Counted from the stretch's first letter, positions 6,933 to 15,128 are shown. The stretch is 21,029 nt of DNA from JBDZUZ01 sp040255445 (GCA_040255445.1 JBDZUZ010000059.1:1-21029), one strand, 5' to 3'. Notes: generated by a model not told the origin, from the letters alone. Made by a program: numbers and translations.

Positions 6933-8540
6933 ATGCCCCGTATCACCACCCGCACCACAACCACACTCGCCGCGTCACTCGCCGCCGCGTGCGGGCTCGC
7001 GCTCTCGATGGGCTGCGAATCCAACCAGCGCCGCGCCGACACCCACCCCGTCGCCGATGCGCCCGTCAACAACGCCTGGACCGTCCACCGCGACAGCGAA
7101 CGCCCCGGCCGCGTCACCCTCGCCGTCCCCGGCCCCGAGGGCGACGACGGCCTGATCGTCCGCCGCTACCAGCCCGATGAGGTCCGCGCCGGCGAGACCC
7201 TCCGCTACACCATGGAGGTCGAGAACGTCGGCGACACCGCCGTGCACAACGTCGTCCTCCGCGAGTGGCGTCAGGGCGACTTCGAGATCCAGCGCGCCGG
7301 CATGACCGGCGGCCAGAACACCCAGCGCTCCTCAGAAAACACCGGCGGCGATCCCGGCGATAGCTGGACCATCAATTCACTCTACCCCGGCGAGCGCCGC
7401 ACGATCGAGGTCGTCGGCGTAGCGCCCCAGAGTGGACAAGTCGCGACCTGCATGACCGTGACCTACGACCCCACGCTCTGCATCGTCACCAACGTGGTCA
7501 AGCCCGAGATCACACTCGCCCGCACCATCGCCTCGCAGACCGCCTACACCTGCGACCCCGTCGATGTTACCTACACGATCCGCAACACCGGCGATGCCGC
7601 AACGCGGCCGGCCACGCTCACCGAGGAACTCCCCGACGGTCTCACCACGGCGAACAACCAGCAGACCGTCAAGCTCGACATCCCGGCGATCCCGCCCGGC
7701 GAGAGCGCGAAGCGCACCGTCAAGGTCACTGCTTCCAGCACGGGCGAGTACACAACACACGCAACCATCACCTCTGGCAACATCGAAGCCCGCAGCACCG
7801 AGTCGAAGATCACCTTCGTCAAACCCGAGCTCGGCCTCGACATCGATGCCCCCAGCCGGGAGTACGTCGGCCGCGATATCCCCGTCCGCATCAACCTGAC
7901 CAACACCAGCGACACGCCCGCGCTACGCACCACGCTCAAGCTGCAGGGCGCTTCGGACCTCGCGCAGACCTCGCTGTCGACGAGCGACGCCACGCTCGAG
8001 GGCAACACCATCACCGTCGGTCGCCTCGAGCCCGGCGAGACCAAGGACATGACCCTGACCTTCCGCGCTCAGGAAGCCCGCACCCGCTCCATCACCGTCG
8101 CCGCAAACGCCTACTGCGCCGACACCGTCAGCGACAAGGTCTCGATCGACCTGACCGGCGTGCAGGCCATCCGTCTCGAGACCATCGACCTCGTCGACCC
8201 CGTCGTCGTCGGCGAGCAGACCACCTACGAGGTCAAGGTGAAGAACCAGGGCACCGCCGAGGGCGTCAACGTCGGCATCACCGCGCTACTGCCCCAGGAA
8301 CTCAGCTTTGTCTCCGCGCAGGGCGATACCAACGTCACCGCCCGCGGCAACGAGCTCACCTTCCAGCCCCTGGGCACACTCCCCCCCGGCGAGGTCGCCA
8401 CCTGGCGCATCACCGCACGGGCCGACTCCCCGGCGAAGACCCGCCTCCAGCTCGAATTGACCAGCGATGCAACCACGCGTCCCATCACCGAGCAGGAGCC
8501 GACGACGATCATCGATAAACCGGCCGCGGCCGGCGGTTGA
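6933..8540 (+). CDS. Exported (probable lipoprotein) DUF11-repeat protein
   Basis: This is a 535-residue protein. Residues 1-28 are a basic N-terminus plus hydrophobic stretch (LAASLAAACGLALSMGC), with a possible lipobox ending at C28. Position -3 is Ser, so lipidation is likely but not certain. The mature part holds about four Ig-like DUF11/CARDB-type repeats. Their marker strands are AGETLRYTMEVENVGDTA (86-103), CDPVDVTYTIRNTGDAA (207-223), GRDIPVRINLTNTSDTPA (313-330) and GEQTTYEVKVKNQGTAEG (427-444). Each is followed by a PPGE or EPGE turn. The architecture recalls OmcB-like cell-envelope proteins of the PVC group, although only a few Cys are present (C168, C183, C207, C395). It acts outside the cytoplasm, probably structurally or in adhesion. 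It is monocistronic, with a terminator upstream and a 63-bp hairpin element just after the stop. Confidence 0.88.
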   Translation: MPRITTRTTTTLAASLAAACGLALSMGCESNQRRADTHPVADAPVNNAWTVHRDSERPGRVTLAVPGPEGDDGLIVRRYQPDEVRAGETLRYTMEVENVGDTAVHNVVLREWRQGDFEIQRAGMTGGQNTQRSSENTGGDPGDSWTINSLYPGERRTIEVVGVAPQSGQVATCMTVTYDPTLCIVTNVVKPEITLARTIASQTAYTCDPVDVTYTIRNTGDAATRPATLTEELPDGLTTANNQQTVKLDIPAIPPGESAKRTVKVTASSTGEYTTHATITSGNIEARSTESKITFVKPELGLDIDAPSREYVGRDIPVRINLTNTSDTPALRTTLKLQGASDLAQTSLSTSDATLEGNTITVGRLEPGETKDMTLTFRAQEARTRSITVAANAYCADTVSDKVSIDLTGVQAIRLETIDLVDPVVVGEQTTYEVKVKNQGTAEGVNVGITALLPQELSFVSAQGDTNVTARGNELTFQPLGTLPPGEVATWRITARADSPAKTRLQLELTSDATTRPITEQEPTTIIDKPAAAGG

Positions 8541-8551
8541 TCAACCTCACT

Positions 8552-8614
8552 ATCCCATCACGCCCCGGTCGGCATTGCACTCTGGGTTCGCCGGCCGGGG
8601 CATTCCGCTGCGCA
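8552..8614. repeat. 63-bp hairpin element, copy 1
   Basis: It is identical at 62 of 63 positions to 13844-13906; the only change is T/C at the 31st-32nd base region inside the loop. It contains a 12-bp stem (8562-8573 with 8590-8601, one T-G pair) and a 16-nt loop. It starts 11 bp after the DUF11 gene stop on one side and abuts the decayed 3' end of a minus-strand gene remnant on the other. Confidence 0.88.
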
Positions 8615-8768
8615 CGCCTCACCGCCAGCGGTCTCACCAGCCGCCCACACCAGCTGCCCACACCCTCACCCACACCGCCATCATCGGCAGCGACATGAAG
8701 TCCAACGCCTTCATGCTCCAGATGAGCTGCTTCACCAGCGCCATCAGCGCCGATCCCGCCGTGCAGAA
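8615..8768 (-). pseudogene. Remnant of a paralogue of the membrane protein at 13909-14697
   Basis: Read on the minus strand, this stretch encodes VKQLIWSMKALDFMSLPMMAV. That matches the intact gene's block LVWGLNPVDFMSVPMLAV (residues about 130-147), and GRLVRPLAV later matches its C-terminus GQLVGPLVV. The middle third of the gene is missing. A 13-nt insertion and a 1-nt deletion near the end shift the frame and remove the stop, and in-frame stops lie upstream at 8769-8771. The nucleotide match at the 3' end is roughly three quarters by eye. Like the intact gene, it is followed immediately by the 63-bp hairpin element. Confidence 0.6.
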
Positions 8769-8791
8769 TCAGCGGTCAATTCCCGCCCGTT

Positions 8792-8823
8792 CCCCCAGCC
8801 GCTTCGCCGGACAGAGCTGGGGG
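8792..8823 (-). terminator. Candidate hairpin downstream of the two-component operon
   Basis: An 8-bp perfect inverted repeat (CCCCCAGC at 8792-8799, complement at 8816-8823) lies about 50 nt beyond the last receiver gene on the minus strand. There is no T-tract, so it would be an atypical terminator. A second, overlapping dyad, GTTCAC/GTGAAC, lies at 8823-8841. Confidence 0.4.
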
Positions 8824-8871
8824 TTCACTCAAGTCGTGAACGTCGTCACGCGTAACGGGATTGCGGATCGA

Positions 8872-9270
8872 TCAGTTCCGGCCCGGCATCACCACCTCGC
8901 CCGCCGCGATCCGCCGAAGACCCGTGAGGACCTCTTCGTGCCGCCCGTGCTTTGACACCAATCCCCACGCGCCCGCATCGAGCGCGGCCGTCACCGTGCT
9001 CTCATCGTCGTAACCGCTGAACGCCAGCACCCGAACATCAGGCCTCACTTCGTTCAACTGTCTCACAACACCCAGCGGATCGGGGCCGGGCATCGTCAGG
9101 TCCAGCAGCACCACTGTCGCACCCGTCCTCTCGACCTCCGCGACCAGCGCCGCAGCGTCGCCAAGCATACCGACGCAGCACATGTCCGATTCCTCGTCGA
9201 TGAAGGACCGGTACATCTCCGTGATGTCCCGCGAATCATCCACACACAGCACCCGGATCGGCACGCTCAT
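8872..9270 (-). CDS. Stand-alone receiver-domain response regulator
   Basis: This 132-residue protein is a single receiver domain. The acidic pair D11/D12 (VLCVDDS), phosphoacceptor D57 (VVLLDLTMPGPDP), switch Ser S85 (FSGYDD) and Lys K107 (VSKHG) are all present. It should therefore accept phosphate, presumably from the kinase encoded upstream. The C-terminal LRRIAAGEVVMPGRN resembles the linker that precedes a LuxR-type HTH in NarL-family regulators. The protein ends there, so there is no output domain. AGGAGGG at 9274-9280 overlaps the upstream gene's stop, and the two receiver genes are 9 nt apart. It is the last gene of a kinase-receiver-receiver operon. It could act as a phosphate sink, a relay intermediate or a protein-interaction switch. 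Confidence 0.92.
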   Translation of the reverse strand: MSVPIRVLCVDDSRDITEMYRSFIDEESDMCCVGMLGDAAALVAEVERTGATVVLLDLTMPGPDPLGVVRQLNEVRPDVRVLAFSGYDDESTVTAALDAGAWGLVSKHGRHEEVLTGLRRIAAGEVVMPGRN

Positions 9271-9279
9271 GCACCCTCC

Positions 9280-9708
9280 TCACAGCAGATCGCAGATCTG
9301 CCGCACCTCGGGGGAGAATCCCACCTCGCCGCCGGCGACCAGCCGCAGGACCTTGAGGAGTTCCTCCTCGCCATCGTTCTTCGATACGTACCCCCACACC
9401 CCCGCATCGAGCGCCTTGTCGATCAACTCCTGCCGTACATGTCCACTGAAAACCACGATCCGTGTTTCCGGACACACCTCGACGAGCTCCGCCGCCGCGT
9501 CGAACGGGTCACGCCCCGGCATGTCCACATCCAGCAGCACCAGCGCCGGACAGGTCCGCTTCGCCTCCTCGACAAGCGAGTCCGCCGATGGCAGCCAGCC
9601 CGTCCAGCGGAACAACTCCGTCCGTGACAGCTTCAGCCGGAGCGCATCGGCGACGTGCGGATTGTCGTCCACACACAGCACACCAATCGTTTCCTCTTCG
9701 GTCGTCAT
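9280..9708 (-). CDS. Stand-alone receiver-domain response regulator
   Basis: This 142-residue protein is another lone receiver domain and a likely paralogue of the next gene. The acidic pair D14/D15 (VLCVDDN), phosphoacceptor D60 (LVLLDVDMPGRDP), switch Ser S88 (VVFSGH) and Lys K110 (YVSKND) are all intact. The C-terminus (LRLVAGGEVGFSPEVRQICDLL) again looks like a NarL-type receiver cut off at the interdomain linker, without a DNA-binding domain. The start lies 4 nt after the kinase stop, so the two are very probably translated from one mRNA. It is expected to be phosphorylated by the kinase H928. How the signal leaves this system is not encoded in the window. Confidence 0.92.
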   Translation of the reverse strand: MTTEEETIGVLCVDDNPHVADALRLKLSRTELFRWTGWLPSADSLVEEAKRTCPALVLLDVDMPGRDPFDAAAELVEVCPETRIVVFSGHVRQELIDKALDAGVWGYVSKNDGEEELLKVLRLVAGGEVGFSPEVRQICDLL

Positions 9709-9712
9709 CAGT

Positions 9713-12700
9713 TCACATATCCTTCATGCCCGATCCCCTCGCCGATCCCGAGGCCGCGCCGGGTTCGGCCCGCGCCATCCTGCCGTCAACATCGGCCGCG
9801 GCGTTGCGAATCGCCTCTCGAACCGCCCGAAATGTCGGACGCGGCCCCACCGAGATCGCATGGGCGGGGCCGCCCTCCTCAACGCCCAGCAGGATCACCT
9901 TCGCATCGCACGGGGCCGCCGCCGCCCGCGCCGGATCATCCACAACGAACAGCGCCGCCGCCCCCAACGACTCGCCGCCGTTGCGGACCTCGAAGTCCAG
10001 CATCTTGAGCTCACCCGCGACGAACGAGCGAAGCCTCTGGTCCTTGAGTTCGACCACCGCGCACCGGCCGCCATTGCCCACCGCGGCCGCCGGCGCTGAC
10101 GCGATGGGAAGGAACAGCACGAACGATGTGCCCCGCCCCGGCTCCGATTCGATCTCGACCCGGCCGCCAGCCTCGGTCACCAGCGCATGCACGAGCGGGA
10201 GCCCGAGCCCCGTCGAGATGCCCCGGGCCTTGGTTGTGAAGAACGGCTCCATGCAGCGGGCCCGCACCTGATCGGTCATCCCCGGCCCGTCGTCGGCGAC
10301 TGTCAGCCGCACCCGGCCGTCCTCCGCGCGGGCCGTGATGGTCACCGTGCCGCTCCCCCGCTCCTTCATCGCGTCGCCCGCGTTCTGCACCAGATTGAAG
10401 ACCACCTGTGTCAGCGCGGCCCGCGAGATCGCGACCTCCCCCGCTTCCTCCGGTATCCGCGCTTCCACGCACATGCCCCGCGGCAGCACGCTCCGCATGA
10501 CGCCCTGCGCATCGGACCACCACTCGTTCAGGCCCGTTGTCTCCCGCGCAGGCGAACGCGAGGGATCAAGCGCCAGGAGCCGCAGACCGTTCGCGAGCTT
10601 CTGCAGATACTCCGCCGATTTTCTGATCGCGTTGATGTCGTCCCGCGCCGATTCCGGGAGCGCCGCTCCCTCGAGCGACTCCAGCCGCACCCGCACCGGG
10701 ACGAGCAGATTACCCATATCGTGCCCGAGACCCGCCGACAGCGTACCCAGCGACGCCATCCGCTCGCTCATACGGAGGCGCTGGTGCGTCGCCTCGAGCT
10801 CGCGGGTGCGTTCGGCCACCATGCGTTCCAAGTGCTCACTGGCGCGCACCTGCTCATCGACGTCGGTGCAGCTCCCCACCCACTCGCGGATCGAGCCATC
10901 GGGATAGCGCACCGGCACCGCCCGTGCGACGACATGGCGGTGCTCGCCCGAGGCCGCGTGCCACAGCCGCGCCCGACACTCGTACGCGTCTCCGCTCCCG
11001 AGCGCACGCTCCCAGGCAGCGCGCAGGCGCGGGCGGTCGTCGCCATGCACCGCGGCCATCCACCCGAGCCCGTGCATGTCGGCGCCCGACTGACCCGTGT
11101 ACGCGGACCACGCCGGCTGGTGCGATGTGAAGGCCCCCGCCGCATCCGCCGTCCAGGGCACATCGGTGATGACCGACACGAGCGAGCGGTACCGCTCCTC
11201 CGAATCCTGGAGGGACTGCTCGAACTGCTTACGCTGTGTGATGTCGGCGCAGACGCCAACCATCCGCGCCGGCATCCCCGTCTCATCGCGGAACAGCTTG
11301 CCGCGTCCCTCGACCCACCGCATTGTCCCATCGGGCAGCACGATGCGGTACTCGACGTGATGGTCGCCCGTCGTCCGGAGCGATTCGGCGAGCGTCCCGA
11401 GGATGCGCTCGCGGTCGTCCGGGTGCATGTCGCGGCAGTACGCCTCGAACGTGCCCGGGAATGTGCCCGGCTCCAGTCCGTGGATGATCTCGAGCCCGTG
11501 CGACCACGCGACCGTGTTGGTCCTGACATCCCACTCCCAGGTTCCCATCCTCCCCGCCTCGAGCGCGAGGCGGAGCCGCTGCTCGCTGTCGCGGAGCGCG
11601 ACTTCAGCGCGGCGGTGCTCGATCGCGGTGCCCAGCACGTGCGCCACCGCGGTCAAGAAGCTGATGTCATCCTCGCTGAACTCGATGCGCCGCCGCGCGT
11701 GCGTTCCCAGCACACCCCAGACCCCGCCATCGGGCAGGCGGATCACGCAGCTCATCCCGCTGACAACGCCGTGCTCGACGAGGAGCGCCGACGCCTCGAA
11801 TCGCTTCTCCGAGGCCAGATCGATCACGGTGACCGCCTCGTTCGAGGCGAGCGTGTGGCCCGCCTGCGAGTGCTCCCCGGTGTCGACCGTCGCCGTCCCG
11901 ATCAGCCCGGGCCGCCACCCGACACCCGAGCGCAGCAGCATGTGCCGGCGGTCTCCCTGGAGCTCGAGCACCTTGCAGAACTCGATCCCCAGCGTCCCGG
12001 CCACCAGCGCCGAGGCGAAGTCGAGCGTCTCCTGCGTCTCGTGCGTGAGGCTGAACTCGCCGATCTGCGCGACCGCCCGCTGCTGGCGGGCGCTCAGCAG
12101 GAGCGCCTCGGCGGACCGCTTGTTCTGCGTGATGTCCGCGACCAGCGCGAAGAACCCGGCGACCGAACCGTCGGGCTGGATGTCGGGGACGTAGTTGGCC
12201 CGCACGAACCGCGCGCCGGAGCTGTACGACAGCTCGACCTCGAACTGCACCGGCTCCCCCGACAACACCCGGCGCATGTGCGGCTCGACCTGCGCATACG
12301 CCCTGTCTCCCAGAACATCCCGGAGGTGCCGCCCGATGCAGACCGAACGGTCGATCCCGAACCAGTCCTCGTAGCCTTTGTTGACGAAGCGATAGCGACC
12401 CTGATCATCGACATAGGAGATCAGCGCGGGCGCCGCATCGGTCACCAGCCGCAGCCACGCCTCGCTCTCCCGCACCGAACGCTCGACGCGAATGCGGTGC
12501 ATCGCCATCGCGACCAGGTTGGCGACGCCGCCCATCACCTCGACCTCATCGTCCCTCAGCGTGTCTCGCCCCCGGGCGCCGAAGAAGAGCGTGCCAATCA
12601 CGACGCCCCGCACCACAAGCGGGTGGCAGCAGCAGGCCTCGATGCCGAACGCTCGGGCCGGCGCCGCACGGGGATCCTCGCCCGAGGAGATGCGCTCCGC

Positions 12701-13504
12701 GATGATCCGCCGGGCATCACGCGCCACGCAACCGCAGATCGCCTGGCCCTGATCCATCCACGCGATGCTCTCCGCATCCTGCTCGGAGATCCCCGCGTAC
12801 GCGTTCAGCCGCAGCCGGCCGCTCCGCTCGTCGATGAGGTAGTTGAAGAAGACCTGGCAATCCAGGAACGCGAGCACATCTCGGCAGAGTTCCTCGACCA
12901 CGCTCTGCGGATCGGGCGATTCGAGCAGCCGCGCCGCCGTCTGCGACAGGAGCTCGCTCCGCCGCGCGTTCCAGTCCTGCGCTGCCTCGATGCGCTTGCG
13001 CTCCGTGATCTCTGATGCCAGCACCAGGACCGACTCGACCACGCCGCCGGCGTTTGGGAGCGGGAGGACCTCACCCTGCCACCACGTCAGGCCCTCGCGG
13101 CCGGGGAGTTCGGTAGCGTACTCGCTCACGCGCCACGGACGACCGGTCCGCATCACGGCGAGGATCTCCTCCTCGGAGCCGCTCGCCGCCGCCTGCGGGA
13201 ACACTTCCGCGTAGCGACGACCGATCAGCGGCACATCGGGACCGAGGATCGCCTGATACGCCGGATTTGCGGAGACGAACCGCAATTCGGGACCATTGAG
13301 CACCGCGATGGCGACCGGAACACTCGTGACGATCCGGCCGAGCAGATCCTCGCGCGCCAGCCAGTCGACCGTACCGGCCGGGCACATCCCGGTGATCTCC
13401 GGCTCTGTCGCTGCATGGGGGCGATCCGGCGCGGGGGAGAATGAACTCTGCTCATCAGCGCGTTGCGACCTCGCATCGCTGGACGAATCAGCCCCCGCTG
13501 CCAT
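9713..13504 (-). CDS. Multisensor hybrid-like histidine kinase (PAS-GAF-PAS-GAF-PAS-PAS-HK-REC-like)
   Basis: This is a 1263-residue soluble kinase with no membrane spans. The domain order is PAS (about 52-175), GAF (180-340), PAS (345-463), GAF (468-633), PAS (637-760), PAS (763-890), a short coiled-coil (890-915), HisKA and HATPase. The phospho-acceptor is H928 in GLGHDMGNLL. The ATP-binding motifs are complete: NLVQNAGDAM (N box, N1037/N1041), DDGPGM (1071-1076), EPFFTTK (F box) and TGLGLP (G2, 1098-1103). Residues about 1147-1240 form a receiver-like module that lacks the N-terminal acidic pair and a clear KP, so it is probably not phosphorylated. The ATG at 13504 has AAGGAG 6 nt upstream; the frame stays open to 13780 but that extension has no domain. 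The first GAF contains Cys-rich stretches (ICGC, ACCCH). Cytosolic signals are inferred; the ligand is unknown. Confidence 0.92.
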   Translation of the reverse strand: MAAGADSSSDARSQRADEQSSFSPAPDRPHAATEPEITGMCPAGTVDWLAREDLLGRIVTSVPVAIAVLNGPELRFVSANPAYQAILGPDVPLIGRRYAEVFPQAAASGSEEEILAVMRTGRPWRVSEYATELPGREGLTWWQGEVLPLPNAGGVVESVLVLASEITERKRIEAAQDWNARRSELLSQTAARLLESPDPQSVVEELCRDVLAFLDCQVFFNYLIDERSGRLRLNAYAGISEQDAESIAWMDQGQAICGCVARDARRIIAERISSGEDPRAAPARAFGIEACCCHPLVVRGVVIGTLFFGARGRDTLRDDEVEVMGGVANLVAMAMHRIRVERSVRESEAWLRLVTDAAPALISYVDDQGRYRFVNKGYEDWFGIDRSVCIGRHLRDVLGDRAYAQVEPHMRRVLSGEPVQFEVELSYSSGARFVRANYVPDIQPDGSVAGFFALVADITQNKRSAEALLLSARQQRAVAQIGEFSLTHETQETLDFASALVAGTLGIEFCKVLELQGDRRHMLLRSGVGWRPGLIGTATVDTGEHSQAGHTLASNEAVTVIDLASEKRFEASALLVEHGVVSGMSCVIRLPDGGVWGVLGTHARRRIEFSEDDISFLTAVAHVLGTAIEHRRAEVALRDSEQRLRLALEAGRMGTWEWDVRTNTVAWSHGLEIIHGLEPGTFPGTFEAYCRDMHPDDRERILGTLAESLRTTGDHHVEYRIVLPDGTMRWVEGRGKLFRDETGMPARMVGVCADITQRKQFEQSLQDSEERYRSLVSVITDVPWTADAAGAFTSHQPAWSAYTGQSGADMHGLGWMAAVHGDDRPRLRAAWERALGSGDAYECRARLWHAASGEHRHVVARAVPVRYPDGSIREWVGSCTDVDEQVRASEHLERMVAERTRELEATHQRLRMSERMASLGTLSAGLGHDMGNLLVPVRVRLESLEGAALPESARDDINAIRKSAEYLQKLANGLRLLALDPSRSPARETTGLNEWWSDAQGVMRSVLPRGMCVEARIPEEAGEVAISRAALTQVVFNLVQNAGDAMKERGSGTVTITARAEDGRVRLTVADDGPGMTDQVRARCMEPFFTTKARGISTGLGLPLVHALVTEAGGRVEIESEPGRGTSFVLFLPIASAPAAAVGNGGRCAVVELKDQRLRSFVAGELKMLDFEVRNGGESLGAAALFVVDDPARAAAAPCDAKVILLGVEEGGPAHAISVGPRPTFRAVREAIRNAAADVDGRMARAEPGAASGSARGSGMKDM

Positions 13505-13843
13505 GGCGCGCTCCTTCCCGCCGCGGCCGTCTTGGCCGCTCAACCCAAAACCACTCCATCGCGGCGCGTTGCACCACACCAGGACCAACCGAATTGAGCG
13601 AAATGGAATAGACGAAGGCCTCACCCGGGAGCAGCGGCGCGGGGCACATGAACCAGTTTTCACGCTGTACCCGCTCGGGCCGGCGCATCGCAGTTGACGA
13701 GATCCCGTTCGGACACATTGGGTGCCCCGAATGCAACCATTGGCCGATCGAGCCGGACGGACCCCTCCGCCGCACGACACACGCAGGACAAAACCCTGGC
13801 CCGCAGACAGCGACGCTCAGCTCAGCGGCTGATCAGCGTCCAC
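13505..13843. other. Leader region of the kinase operon
   Basis: This gene-poor interval presumably holds the promoter of the kinase operon, but I cannot place -35/-10 boxes. It contains the palindrome GCTGATCAGC (13828-13837). On the plus strand there is a short frame from 13648 whose first 40 residues resemble a damaged zinc ribbon (CTRSGRRIAVDEIPFGHIG then CPEC). That frame has no ribosome binding site and runs on antisense to the next gene, so it is not called as a gene. Confidence 0.5.
13511..13516 (-). promoter_or_regulatory. Ribosome binding site deciding the histidine kinase start
   Basis: AAGGAG on the minus strand, 6 nt before the ATG at 13504, supports this start over the upstream in-frame codons that run to 13780. 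Confidence 0.8.
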
Positions 13844-13906
13844 ATCCCATCACGCCCCGGTCGGCATTGCACTCCGGGTTCGCCGGCCGGGGCATTCCGC
13901 TGCGCA
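13844..13906. repeat. 63-bp hairpin element, copy 2
   Basis: This is the second copy of the element at 8552-8614. The stem is 13854-13865 with 13882-13893, the loop 16 nt. It ends 2 bp before the stop codon of the membrane-protein gene at 13909, in the position a transcription terminator would take for that gene, but there is no T-tract. Confidence 0.88.
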
Positions 13907-13908
13907 GG

Positions 13909-14697
13909 TCACACCACCAGCGGCCCCACCAGCTGCCCCCACACCCCTGTCCGAACCGCCAGCATCGTCAGCGCCACCGCCGCGGCCACGATCGACAGTC
14001 CCACGACCATCCACCGGTCGATCGACCGCGTGATCATGGCTCGCGCTGCGATCAGGATCACGCCCAGCACCAGCGTCGGAAAGAACGCGCTGAACACGGT
14101 GTCGAACACCGTCCCCGTGTACAGATTCGCGAAGGCATCGATCCGGCTCAGCCCTGCATCCACAGCGGTGATCGTCGCCGTGAACATGAAGGCCCGGTGC
14201 ATCGCCGGCTTCTTCCGCTTCCACACCGCCGCGCCGATGAATGCGCTGAACAGCGCCACCGCCAGCATCGGCACCGACATGAAGTCAACCGGGTTCAACC
14301 CCCACACCAGCATGTCCGGCGGCGTGACCTGCGCTGACCGCACCGACACGATCACCCCTGTCACCGCCGCGATCGCCGCGACAACCACACCCACCATCCC
14401 CACCATCATGTGCACCTTGCGCTTCCGCACCGCCACCAGCAGGGGCTGCACGATGAAGAACAAGAGCCACGCCATCATCGACACGCCATGCACGATCACC
14501 AGCGTGCGGATCGGCGGCGTGATCGGCCGCCCCGGATACGCCCGCCCCTCGAAGTAGAAGTGATGGAACCCCACCAGCACCAGCGCGAGCATCAGCACCG
14601 CGGACCCTGTGAAGAACCAGCGGTCGGCCATCGCCCGTACCCCGGACCGCTTCGCCGCGGCGGGCTTGCCGCTCACGCGAGTCGTCATCGTCGTCAT
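13909..14697 (-). CDS. Multi-helix membrane protein of unknown function (DUF2306-like layout)
   Basis: This is a 262-residue integral membrane protein with about seven hydrophobic helices. They begin near residues 28, 63, 97, 137, 165, 200 and 228. Conserved-looking polar residues sit at helix ends: VGFHHFYF (42-49), VIVHGVSMMAWLLFFIVQ (67-84), RKRKVHMMVGMVG (91-103) and KKPAMHRAFMF (162-172). This arrangement of paired His and Arg/Lys-His turns is known from uncharacterised membrane proteins of the DUF2306/cytochrome-b561-like type. The His residues could bind heme or metal, but that is inference. The ATG at 14697 is chosen for the GGAGAGGAA just upstream. A longer start at 14742 lacks such support. 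A decayed paralogue lies at 8615-8768, and the 63-bp element follows the stop after 2 bp. Confidence 0.8.
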   Translation of the reverse strand: MTTMTTRVSGKPAAAKRSGVRAMADRWFFTGSAVLMLALVLVGFHHFYFEGRAYPGRPITPPIRTLVIVHGVSMMAWLLFFIVQPLLVAVRKRKVHMMVGMVGVVVAAIAAVTGVIVSVRSAQVTPPDMLVWGLNPVDFMSVPMLAVALFSAFIGAAVWKRKKPAMHRAFMFTATITAVDAGLSRIDAFANLYTGTVFDTVFSAFFPTLVLGVILIAARAMITRSIDRWMVVGLSIVAAAVALTMLAVRTGVWGQLVGPLVV

Positions 14698-15128
14698 GTA
14701 TTCCTCTCCGTGCACCCGGCCGGCCGGCCCCCTCAGGCCCAACCTCCCCCGGGATTGGCGGAAACACTACCGCGAGCGCACTGAGAGGCAAGACACAAGG
14801 CTGAGAACACCCGGATGGAATACAAACGGTCCGCGGCGAGCGCGAGCAACTGAAACACAACGCGACAGTGTGCAACCCCGTCTTCACCTCAGGCCGCAAA
14901 CTCCGGGCCTGCAAAGCGGCCGAGCTCTACGGACCCCTCCTCCGCCTCGCGCTCCGCGGCACCCGCGGCGTGAAGCAACAAGTAGGCCTCGACCGCTGGT
15001 GCGGAGAACGCCGGACCGACCCCGCACAGGACTCAGGCCAACGCCCCCGGTGAACCGCCACCGGCGCCGCGCCCATCTCAGTGACTCGGCAGGACGCCTG
15101 CAGCGCCCGGCGCGCCTCGATTGCATCC
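14698..15128. other. Intergenic region without a supported gene
   Basis: About 430 bp separate two minus-strand genes. I see a CCGG-rich palindromic run near 14715-14730 and a GC-rich tract at 14890-15120 with short open frames on both strands. None of these has a ribosome binding site or a recognisable domain. It probably contains the promoter of the 13909-14697 gene in its left part. No tRNA or clear terminator was found. Confidence 0.5.
14701..14709 (-). promoter_or_regulatory. Ribosome binding site deciding the membrane-protein start
   Basis: GGAGAGGAA on the minus strand ends 3 nt before the ATG at 14697. This is somewhat close, but it is the only purine-rich site near any candidate start. 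Confidence 0.7.

Noticed and set aside
10187..13015. Long plus-strand open frame (over 900 codons) antisense to the histidine kinase
   Set aside because: It is rich in Arg, His and Pro with no domain, as expected for the mirror frame of a GC-rich gene; the minus strand encodes a full set of PAS, GAF and kinase motifs.
13505..13780. In-frame N-terminal extension of the histidine kinase
   Set aside because: Low-complexity and Cys/Arg-rich with no domain, and AAGGAG precedes the ATG at 13504.
14868..15053. Plus-strand 61-codon open frame in the 14.7-15.1 kb intergenic region
   Set aside because: No ribosome binding site, no recognisable domain, and a comparable open frame exists on the other strand.
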